DNA of 5,738 nucleotides from Eubacteriales bacterium. GTDB taxonomy: Bacteria; Bacillota; Clostridia; Peptostreptococcales; Anaerovoracaceae. The notes under the pieces are model-generated. The model ran no database searches and was not told the DNA's origin. It saw only the letters and a program-made list of their open reading frames with translations. The DNA is taken from the NCBI GenBank assembly GCA_028680875.1, contig JAQUJQ010000113.1, positions 1-5,738 of the forward strand, written 5' to 3'. Shown piece after piece: positions 1 through 5,567 of this stretch (the stretch's first letter is position 1; each line of letters begins with the position of its first letter). The position numbers and the translations under genes were made by a program.

Positions 1-561
1 GGCATTTGCAACAGCTTTTTCAATTGCATCAACAAATCCGCCAATTTTAATCGTGACAGAAGAGGCCAATTCCGCATCTGTAGGAACCCCTTCTTCATTA
101 ACTGCAATTCCCTTTACTTCATCTAAGGTCTTTCCGATGACATAGTTGGAAAATGCAGCAGCCTGTTCGTTCCATTCTTTTCCTATAGAAGATACTTTCC
201 CCATCCCGTAATCGGACCCCATTTCCTGCTTTGCAACAAAAACAGTATCCAAAGGTGTAATGATTTTACCTTCCTTAGTGAAATTGATTTTTGTTTGCGC
301 AGAATCAATCGCACAATTAACTATTTTCCCATCTGCATCAACTGTTACTGCAACAATAGTGGAGTCAGCCTGTGCAAGTCCATCTTCATCGCCTGCATCT
401 ATTGATTTCCCTATGCTTGACATAATTGCCAGTCCTGTCTTAACTCCGGCAACTGCTGTATCAGTACCTTCGTCATTCGGTGCTTCACCATTTGATCCGC
501 AGCCTGCCAAAGCTAGTATGATCAAGGAAAAGCTCAGTAAAAGTGCTAATTTCTTTTTCAT
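1..561 (-). CDS. Surface lipoprotein of EET operon, FMN_bind-like (partial)
   Basis: This gene is open from the ATG at 561 to the window edge, so 187 residues are visible and the C-terminus is missing. A lysine-rich start, a hydrophobic stretch and the lipobox L18-A-G-C21 make it a lipoprotein, probably anchored on the outer face of the membrane. A Gly/Asp/Glu-rich linker (about 22-40) is followed by one domain (about 40-187). That domain holds a 'VTVDADGKI' strand (72-80), a 'YGM..... GKEW' segment (118-130) and a 'TDAELASSVT' segment (161-170) before an amphipathic helix. The order resembles FMN_bind domains (PF04205, as in Listeria PplA), but the SGAT-type flavinylation site is replaced by L-A-S-S-V-T. 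I infer it is the PplA-position electron carrier. Similar clostridial lipoproteins, as I recall them, carry two such domains, so a second may lie beyond the edge. Its GGAGGAG ribosome binding site (569-575) lies 7 bases before the ATG. It sits 41 bases after eetB. Confidence 0.85.
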   Translation of the reverse strand, partial: MKKKLALLLSFSLIILALAGCGSNGEAPNDEGTDTAVAGVKTGLAIMSSIGKSIDAGDEDGLAQADSTIVAVTVDADGKIVNCAIDSAQTKINFTKEGKIITPLDTVFVAKQEMGSDYGMGKVSSIGKEWNEQAAAFSNYVIGKTLDEVKGIAVNEEGVPTDAELASSVTIKIGGFVDAIEKAVANA

Positions 562-602
562 TAGTTATCTCCTCCAATTTATATTCTTTTATTTCTTTTA
601 TT

Positions 603-1121
603 TCAAACCAGCCTTTTTAAAGCTGGTAAAATAAACCTGAGCAGGGTTGAGGTTACTATTCCCGCCACTACTCCGGATAGAAGCAGAACTGGTAAGTATA
701 CCCACATATTCATACCCACATATATGAGAATAATCACAATAAATTGGCCAATATTATGAAATACTGCTCCAAAAATGCTGATAACCAAATATGATATTCT
801 CTCCTTCAAAAGCAACAACAGTAGAAACATTACCGTTATAGATAATATTCCCCCGGAAAGACTTAAGGCTCCGGCTATTAATCCTCTGGTAATGAATACA
901 AATGTAGCTTTTAAAATAGCAATAATATAAGCTTGTTTTTCCCCTAAAAAGAATAAACAATACATAACCGCAATATTGGAAAGCCCGAATTTTACACCCG
1001 GTACAGGAATAGGAAGAGGCGGCAGCATGCTTTCAATCAATGAAAGTACAAGCGCCGATGCGAAAATTAACCCTGTTAAAACCATAAGCTGAGTTTTATT
1101 TAAGTTTTTTATATTTTGCAT
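603..1121 (-). CDS. eetB: EetB, Gx transporter-family membrane protein
   Basis: This 172-residue integral membrane protein has about five hydrophobic helices (roughly 12-30, 47-60, 64-106, 112-135, 142-165). It carries family hallmarks: 'PGVKFGLSN' (41-49), a 'GLIAGALSLSGG' segment (80-91) and 'FHNIGQ' (121-126). Databases name this family both 'Gx transporter' and 'heptaprenyl diphosphate synthase component I' (PF07456). Its fold resembles S-components of ECF transporters. In Listeria the homologue EetB is required with EetA for extracellular electron transfer, with unknown mechanism. Its place directly after eetA and in the same operon as ndh2 and dmkA/dmkB supports the EetB name over a prenyl synthase subunit. 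The ATG at 1121 has an AGAGG ribosome binding site 6 bases upstream, and 11 bases separate it from the eetA stop. The stop codon is TGA at 605-603. No truncation or odd codon use was seen. Confidence 0.9.
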   Translation of the reverse strand: MQNIKNLNKTQLMVLTGLIFASALVLSLIESMLPPLPIPVPGVKFGLSNIAVMYCLFFLGEKQAYIIAILKATFVFITRGLIAGALSLSGGILSITVMFLLLLLLKERISYLVISIFGAVFHNIGQFIVIILIYVGMNMWVYLPVLLLSGVVAGIVTSTLLRFILPALKRLV

Positions 1122-1132
1122 CGTTTTCCTCT

Positions 1133-1522
1133 TTAGTTCCCAACGACAATATCAACATCGTCATTATTCTTTTCTTGGGAAACAATTTTTAAGACTATTC
1201 CGTTAGGTAAACATGCTGCAAATTGGCCGACCTTATTGAGTTTCCCTGTATTGATACATACCTTATCCGGACAATCCGACTCTTCAAAACAGATTCTCCC
1301 TTCCCGGTCAAGATGAAAAATCACATTGGGTTCCTGAGGAATGGAAAATTTCCTGTCTGTTCCTTTGTCTAATGACACGGTTTCTACAAGTTCAGAGTAA
1401 TAATAGATTTCTGCTATCGGTGCCTTATCCGTATAAATACATTGATATAAAATCCAAATAATTATACCGACAGCAAGAATAACAGAAATGACCAGGAGAT
1501 CAGATTTCTTAAAAAACTTCAT
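1133..1522 (-). CDS. eetA: EetA, membrane-anchored NusG domain II protein
   Basis: This protein has 129 residues from the preferred ATG at 1522. A single N-terminal membrane helix (about 8-30) is followed by a NusG domain II fold (about 36-129). Recognisable blocks are 'EGRICFEESDCPDKVC' (74-89), 'NTGKLNKVGQ' (91-100) and 'AACLPNG' (102-108), with cysteines C78, C84, C89 and C104. The domain most likely faces outside the membrane. This family is the EetA component of flavin-based extracellular electron transfer and usually pairs with EetB, as it does here. Its biochemical role is unknown; no heme or ferredoxin motif is present, though the conserved Cys pair could form a disulfide or bind a cofactor (inference). 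An in-frame GTG at 1552 would add ten residues (MDCYRKEEGK) and overlap dmkA. I chose the ATG because the AGAGGGG site at 1526-1532 serves it. Confidence 0.88.
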   Translation of the reverse strand: MKFFKKSDLLVISVILAVGIIIWILYQCIYTDKAPIAEIYYYSELVETVSLDKGTDRKFSIPQEPNVIFHLDREGRICFEESDCPDKVCINTGKLNKVGQFAACLPNGIVLKIVSQEKNNDDVDIVVGN

Positions 1523-1525
1523 TTT

Positions 1526-1532
1526 CCCCTCT
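1526..1532 (-). promoter_or_regulatory. Ribosome binding site deciding the eetA start
   Basis: AGAGGGG lies 3 bases before the ATG at 1522 (5 bases if only AGAGG is counted). It falls inside the reading frame that would start at the upstream GTG (1552), which favours the ATG as the true start. Confidence 0.65.
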
Positions 1533-1538
1533 TCTTTT

Positions 1539-2438
1539 CTATAACAATCCACTTATAAAAATCAACACTGTAATAGTTCCCATAATAAGTACGTAGTTTT
1601 TAATAGACAAAATGAAGGTGATTTCTTTATCTTGTACCTTATAAAACTGTTTTATATTATGCTTTACAAAAAAAAGTGTAAACAATGATAACAAGCAAAT
1701 GGGTGACAAAACATTTACAAGCACCATTAAAATGGTTGCTCCATAACTTACATAATAAATACCGGCATACAAGTGCAAGGATTTTTCTCCCAAATAATGA
1801 GCCAGTGTATAGCGCTTCACCGCAATATCCTCTTTAACATCACAAATGTTATTTGCCAGCATAATGTTTGCTGTTGTGCAAACCGGTGGTATGGAAAGCA
1901 AAATTACTGTGATGATTGGTATTACGTACAAATGCATGGATATCTGATTCCATGTTATGTCTAAAGTAAGGTATGTCCCCTTCGGCATGTTTATATATAA
2001 CAAAAGGAAAGGTATGAAAAAGCCATAAAAAATACCTGACATGACTTCTCCCAGAGGAAGCCTGGATATTGGCAAGGGACCAAAAGTATAAAGGATTCCA
2101 CATAGAAAGCAAATCCCACCTATAATTAAAACCACAACGTCAGTCAGAAACACCAATAGTAATCCCAAGCCGGTACTGATCCCCAACAATAGTATCAGGA
2201 TGATAAACGCTGTTTTTCTTTTAAACGGCAGAGGCTTCTGATTGGATTTAGTATCAATGTAATTATTGATAGAAGTAGTCGCAAGATCAAACACAAACAT
2301 GGATGTGAAAAAAACAGCAGTCACTTTCCAATCGATCGGTTGATTAATATAGAAAAGAAATGCTGCCCCCATTAAGAAAGCAAATATACTGGTTATCTTC
2401 GTCTTAATCTCTGTATAGCTTAGAAATCTTGTTACCAA
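1539..2438 (-). CDS. dmkA: DmkA, UbiA/MenA-type naphthoate prenyltransferase
   Basis: This 299-residue polytopic membrane protein has about nine hydrophobic helices and belongs to the UbiA prenyltransferase superfamily. The first Asp-rich motif appears as N58-N-Y-I-D62, where the family usually has NDxxD. The second is N196-N-I-C-D200-V-K-E-D204, followed by 'KRYTLAHYLG' (208-217), a typical MenA/UbiA tail to that motif. 'YTFGPLP' and 'LPLGE' (117-131) match the usual 'YTGGP...GLGE' stretch. In the Listeria EET locus DmkA joins a polyprenyl chain to 1,4-dihydroxy-2-naphthoate, giving demethylmenaquinone for Ndh2. That role is inferred here from family and neighbours; a menA activity is the alternative. 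Translation starts at TTG (2438-2436). The gene lies 10 bases after dmkB and 16 bases before eetA. The stop codon is TAG at 1541-1539. Confidence 0.88.
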   Translation of the reverse strand: MVTRFLSYTEIKTKITSIFAFLMGAAFLFYINQPIDWKVTAVFFTSMFVFDLATTSINNYIDTKSNQKPLPFKRKTAFIILILLLGISTGLGLLLVFLTDVVVLIIGGICFLCGILYTFGPLPISRLPLGEVMSGIFYGFFIPFLLLYINMPKGTYLTLDITWNQISMHLYVIPIITVILLSIPPVCTTANIMLANNICDVKEDIAVKRYTLAHYLGEKSLHLYAGIYYVSYGATILMVLVNVLSPICLLSLFTLFFVKHNIKQFYKVQDKEITFILSIKNYVLIMGTITVLIFISGLL

Positions 2439-2445
2439 TTGCCCT

Positions 2446-2450
2446 CTCCT
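2446..2450 (-). promoter_or_regulatory. Ribosome binding site for dmkA TTG start, overlaps dmkB stop
   Basis: AGGAG sits 7 bases before the TTG at 2438 and overlaps the dmkB stop TAG (2451-2449). The spacing is ideal and no ATG or GTG competes nearby, which supports the rare TTG start and suggests that dmkA translation is coupled to dmkB termination. Confidence 0.7.
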
Positions 2451-3393
2451 AAAATACCCGATAAGCCTTATCTAAGACAGAGATTAACCTAGCTCGCTTG
2501 TCCTCTGTAATAGCCAGCTCATCTAATGTGATTTGATATTTTTTATAATACTTTTTTGCAATTGCTCTGGTATAATTTAAACCACCTGCCTTCCAAACTC
2601 CTTCGTTAATCTCCTTTCTGGTTATTCCTTCTTCTTCTGCCTTTTTTCTAAGATGCTTTAGGTTTCTAAATGCATGAATCAAAGGCAATGTAATCACATT
2701 TTGTTCATAATCCGATTGAACCGGCTTTTTAGCTACACTTTCTGTAGTTTCAAAGTCCATACAATCATCCGTTAACTGAAATATCATTCCTACATACCTG
2801 CCCAGCTTTGCATATTTCTTTTTTACTTTCTCATCGGTTCCACTGAGAATCGCTCCGGCATAAAAGGAAGCCTCAAATAAAGCCGCCGTCTTCCCATATA
2901 TGATTTTCAAATACTGATAGACTGTCAAATCAAAATTACCGTTGTTGATATGCTGATTCAACTCACCCAGGCAGATATGACTCAGATAATCGGGTATTTC
3001 CAAGTCAAGATAATTTTCTTTATCTGAAGCTGATGCCACCAGTTTAAGCGCAACACACATTAAATAGTCACCACAGATGACGGCTGTCCGTTTCCCGTAC
3101 TTCTTTTGAAGGGTTATGCCCCCTCGCCGCAAATCGGAATTATCAATCACATCATCATGGACCAGCGTGGCTAAATGCAATATTTCAATTGCTGCCGCCA
3201 ATTTAACACCATTCTCGTGAATAGTATCGTCTTCCCTCTCAGCACAGATTAACAGTGCAGAACCACGGATGTATTTACCTGATGTTTCTGCAAGATGTTC
3301 TGTATATTCACGTATTATATAAGGAGAGGTTGATAATATCCGATTTACCTCGTTTTTCATCTGTTTAAAAGCAATTTCATAAGAATCAATCAT
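2449..3393 (-). CDS. dmkB: DmkB, trans-polyprenyl diphosphate synthase
   Basis: This is a 314-residue soluble all-helical prenyltransferase of the IspA/IspB/HepT family. Residues K40 and R43 in 'GKYIRG' replace the usual GGKRxRP. The first Asp-rich motif is D80-D-V-I-D84 in 'LVHDDVIDNSDLRRGG', and the second is D209-D-C-M-D213 in 'FQLTDDCMDF'. 'KKPVQSDYEQNVITLPL' (222-238) matches the GKP...TLPL block. Small residues A75 and T76 sit five and four places before the first motif, as in long-chain synthases. The product is therefore probably a long polyprenyl diphosphate, used by DmkA as quinone tail. The start at 3393 (MIDSYE...) is chosen because it gives normal family length. An upstream in-frame start at 3513 would add 40 unlike residues inside ndh2. 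The ATG overlaps the end of ndh2 by 8 bases and has only a weak purine-rich site, so coupling to ndh2 translation is likely. Confidence 0.9.
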   Translation of the reverse strand: MIDSYEIAFKQMKNEVNRILSTSPYIIREYTEHLAETSGKYIRGSALLICAEREDDTIHENGVKLAAAIEILHLATLVHDDVIDNSDLRRGGITLQKKYGKRTAVICGDYLMCVALKLVASASDKENYLDLEIPDYLSHICLGELNQHINNGNFDLTVYQYLKIIYGKTAALFEASFYAGAILSGTDEKVKKKYAKLGRYVGMIFQLTDDCMDFETTESVAKKPVQSDYEQNVITLPLIHAFRNLKHLRKKAEEEGITRKEINEGVWKAGGLNYTRAIAKKYYKKYQITLDELAITEDKRARLISVLDKAYRVF

Positions 3394-5389
3394 TATATAT
3401 ATACAACTTTCTTGCAATACGCACTTTTTTCCACCAATTTTTGAGTAACGGCATAACATAATAATCCAAACCGAAGGTTCTTCCTCCTCCAATAAGAACT
3501 GCAATTCCGGCAAAAATCATCCAGAAAGTTCCTAGATACAGTCCCGTTGTGCAGACAAACATAAATTGAAGAACAAGAGATACCGCTGCGGCAGGAAAGG
3601 TGAACAATCCGCCGATCAAGGCCAGTCCAATTAAAATTTCAGCAATTACAATACTCGACTGCATAAAAATCTGCATAGAATCTCCTGATAGAATAACCGT
3701 ATCAACAAACCAATTTATGATTGGAACATTTAATTTAAAAGCATAGTCACTGATTGCAGACTCAGATAATGCTTTTCCACTTACAAATATAGCTTGAAAC
3801 AAACCAATAAAATCCCAATTCATTATTGTAGTCCCTAAAAGCTCACCAACCTGGCCACCTCCGGCTCCTGTAGCTGCAGTCACTGCATCTGCGGCGCCTG
3901 TTGCCGCTGTTACTCCATCTGCAACGGCTTTTGCTCCACCTGTCCCGCTGTTTATAATGCTATCATACCAAGCACTTGCTCCACCGAAGAATCCTGTCAA
4001 TTTGGGTTCACTGAACCATCCGCCCAATCCTTTCATAATTCCCTCAAATAACCATACGGCACCCAGCCAGATTCGAAGCGGAACCAGTAAGAAACTGGGC
4101 GTCCGATTGGAGAAATGCCCCCCTACAAAGCTTCTGCAATGCCGGATAGTAAAGAATTCATGCTTCATGTAGCTCCATACTTTGTTCCAGCCCAATACCT
4201 GAATAAAGTAAATAATGTTAATAAAATGTTTGGAGAACATAGCAAGGAATGAAGGAAGATTAACCATATGATTTGGGAATCCAACCCGCGCCACTCCGTA
4301 TCGTCCACCTAAACAAACCATAAAGCCATGAAAAGCAGGCTTATATTCTTTCATTTCTCCTTGGCCATTAATAAGGCAGCCTATATTATATGCTGCAATG
4401 GCTGCACTGTGTTCACAATTTTCCACGATTTGTGGAACCGGTTTATCTTCTCCCTCCGGGATATACAACATATTGTCGCCGATGACGAATACATTTTCGT
4501 TATCAACCGAACGAAGATATGGATCGATCTTGATGCGATTTCTGGCAGCAGATTCTAAAACTTTGGCCGCTTCTCCGGTAATATCGGCGCTCTCAATACC
4601 TGCACCCCAGATAACCGTATACGTATCGTGACGAGTACATACACCATTTTGCTTGGTCTCTACAAAATCAGGACCGATTGCACAGACATTGGTGTTCAGC
4701 ATGGTGTTGACTCTCATTTTTTTCAGGCGTTTTTCTACTTTATCAGATAACTCCGGAGGCAAATTTGGGATAGTACGATCCAGTATGTCTACAATATTAA
4801 TTGTTACATCATTTCTATCGATTTCGAACTTGTCCGTTATAATCGGCACATACTCGGCAAGTTCACCTGCCATTTCAACACCGGTAAAACCGGCTCCCAC
4901 AATAAAAAAAGTAAGTAGTTTTTTCCTTTCAACAGGATCTGCTATCCGACAGGCTTTACGGAAAATATTCAGTATATGATGCCTTATTACAATAGCATCA
5001 TCATAAGACCAAAGCTTAAATGCATGTTCTTCCGCTCCCGGAGTTCCAAAAAATGTAGGCTTAGAACCCGCACTAAGAACCATATAATCATACTCGTAGT
5101 TTTCATTGGTTCCATATATAATTTTCTTATCAAAGTCAAAGGAATTTACCGTATCAAGCTTAACATCAACTTTTCTCCCGGCAAATACCTTTTTTAAGCT
5201 GACCCGGATACTTTCTTCGTCCACCCGGTTAGCTGCCACTTCATGTAATTCCGTCAACATAGCATGATAGGGATTTTTATCGATAACCGTTATGGATACA
5301 TCGTCATTTTTTTTAAATTTTTTTGCTAATTTTTTAGCAGTGAGAATTCCTGCATATCCTGCTCCTACAATTACAATTTTTGTATTCAT
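3386..5389 (-). CDS. ndh2: Ndh2, type II NADH dehydrogenase with C-terminal DoxX-like domain
   Basis: This 667-residue flavoprotein oxidises NADH and passes electrons to a quinone without pumping protons. The FAD-binding G9-A-G-Y-A-G14, the NADH-binding G165-A-G-F-T-G170 and 'VFVIGDN' (300-306) are clear. Residues 379-413 form the usual membrane-anchoring helices of NDH-2, which normally ends near 400-420. Here a DoxX-like region follows: a helix at 432-454 ('LRIWLGAVWLFEG'), a long loop or re-entrant segment (455-570), then helices at about 576-606 and 608-636, ending in a basic tail. Listeria EET Ndh2 also has an extra C-terminal membrane domain, so this marks the EET type. The quinone motif AQxxxQ looks replaced by V322-E323-xxx-H327. 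The ATG at 5389 has AGGAG (5396-5400) 6 bases upstream. It is the first gene of the dmk-eet operon, and the stop TGA (3388-3386) overlaps dmkB. Confidence 0.93.
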   Translation of the reverse strand: MNTKIVIVGAGYAGILTAKKLAKKFKKNDDVSITVIDKNPYHAMLTELHEVAANRVDEESIRVSLKKVFAGRKVDVKLDTVNSFDFDKKIIYGTNENYEYDYMVLSAGSKPTFFGTPGAEEHAFKLWSYDDAIVIRHHILNIFRKACRIADPVERKKLLTFFIVGAGFTGVEMAGELAEYVPIITDKFEIDRNDVTINIVDILDRTIPNLPPELSDKVEKRLKKMRVNTMLNTNVCAIGPDFVETKQNGVCTRHDTYTVIWGAGIESADITGEAAKVLESAARNRIKIDPYLRSVDNENVFVIGDNMLYIPEGEDKPVPQIVENCEHSAAIAAYNIGCLINGQGEMKEYKPAFHGFMVCLGGRYGVARVGFPNHMVNLPSFLAMFSKHFINIIYFIQVLGWNKVWSYMKHEFFTIRHCRSFVGGHFSNRTPSFLLVPLRIWLGAVWLFEGIMKGLGGWFSEPKLTGFFGGASAWYDSIINSGTGGAKAVADGVTAATGAADAVTAATGAGGGQVGELLGTTIMNWDFIGLFQAIFVSGKALSESAISDYAFKLNVPIINWFVDTVILSGDSMQIFMQSSIVIAEILIGLALIGGLFTFPAAAVSLVLQFMFVCTTGLYLGTFWMIFAGIAVLIGGGRTFGLDYYVMPLLKNWWKKVRIARKLYIYND
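3863..3922 (-). repeat. Two 30-base tandem units inside ndh2
   Basis: The units 3893-3922 and 3863-3892 encode ADGVTAATGA (residues 490-499) and ADAVTAATGA (500-509). Nine of ten residues are identical but several codons differ, so the duplication is old or maintained at protein level. It lies in the Gly/Ala/Thr-rich loop between the first DoxX-like helix and the later ones, and GGG follows it. Confidence 0.85.
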
Positions 5390-5433
5390 CCAACTCTCCT
5401 TATTTAAAAAATTATTATTTTCTTATCGATCTT

Positions 5434-5457
5434 CCCTTTTACAATACCCTAACAATA
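5434..5457 (-). repeat. Imperfect direct repeat, possible regulator site
   Basis: On the minus strand TATTGTTAGGG (5457-5447) is followed at once by TATTGTAAAAGGG (5446-5434). The copies begin 11 bases apart, about one helical turn, and lie 45-68 bases before the ndh2 start. This could be a binding site for a regulator or chance in AT-rich DNA. Confidence 0.25.
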
Positions 5458-5476
5458 ATACCTTTAATCATAATTT

Positions 5477-5531
5477 GTTACTTATTTACCTGGCCAAGAC
5501 AAATACTCCCGGACTCCTTTCCATAAGTAAC
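5477..5531 (-). repeat. 9-base perfect inverted repeat flanking the leader ORF
   Basis: On the minus strand GTTACTTAT (5531-5523) is mirrored by ATAAGTAAC (5485-5477). The first arm spans from the ribosome binding site to the first two bases of the leader ORF start codon, and the second begins right after its stop. In RNA this stem would hide the leader ORF start. Confidence 0.6.
5486..5524 (-). CDS. Putative 12-residue leader peptide upstream of ndh2
   Basis: A short ORF reads MERSPGVFVLAR and ends in TAA (5488-5486). GGAGG at 5531-5535 lies exactly 6 bases before the ATG, as good a translation start as any in the window. It sits in the ndh2 leader, inside two inverted repeats that would pair its start region, which fits a translated regulatory leader or uORF. 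The peptide has no run of one amino acid that would point to classic attenuation. Chance, or being part of a dispersed repeat, are the alternatives. Confidence 0.35.
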   Translation of the reverse strand: MERSPGVFVLAR

Positions 5532-5539
5532 CTCCGGGA
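5507..5539 (-). repeat. 7-base inverted repeat interlocked with the 9-base one
   Basis: On the minus strand TCCCGGA (5539-5533) pairs with TCCGGGA (5513-5507), leaving a 19-base loop. The loop contains the 5' arm of the 9-base stem, whose partner lies downstream. The order of arms is that of an H-type pseudoknot; otherwise the two stems compete. No T-run follows, so it is not a normal intrinsic terminator. Confidence 0.5.
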
Positions 5540-5567
5540 AGCCTGTTAGAAAGAGGAGCTTGAATTT

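Larger units (their letters stand above)
5390..5567 (-). other. Leader / intergenic region upstream of ndh2
   Basis: This region of 178 bases lies between the truncated EFR1 frame and ndh2. It has a GC-richer, structured upstream part (about 5477-5560) and an AT-rich part next to ndh2 (5390-5470). The first holds a 12-codon ORF and two interlocking inverted repeats, and the second holds a direct repeat. The promoter of the ndh2 operon is expected here, but I found no pair of -35 and -10 boxes with good match and spacing. No known riboswitch core was recognised. Confidence 0.5.

Noticed and set aside
586..603. Two copies of CTTTTATTT between eetB and the lipoprotein gene
   Set aside because: This is low-complexity AT-rich sequence in a 41-base gap; no function is suggested beyond a chance repeat.
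607..627. Inverted repeat ACCAGC / GCTGGT at the end of eetB as a terminator
   Set aside because: The stem is 6 base pairs, lies inside the last eetB codons and is not followed by a T-run on either strand. It could be a processing or pausing hairpin, but the lipoprotein gene follows closely.
260..634. Plus-strand open frame opposite the lipoprotein and eetB end
   Set aside because: It is antisense to a lipoprotein with clear lipobox and ribosome binding site, shows no recognisable motif, and its composition is that of a shadow frame.
3394..3513. Upstream in-frame start for dmkB adding 40 residues
   Set aside because: The extra residues overlap the ndh2 coding sequence, resemble no prenyl synthase N-terminus and make the protein longer than usual. 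The ATG at 3393 gives a normal length.
5430..5490. Rex-type redox operator near TTGTTA / TAACAA
   Set aside because: The two half-sites are not arranged as the required palindrome, so the resemblance is weak.
5400..5525. Sigma-A promoter candidates such as TTGTAA, TTGGCC, TATGAT and TATTAT
   Set aside because: No pair has both good matches and 16-18 base spacing; the best pairs need 19 bases or a very poor -35 box.
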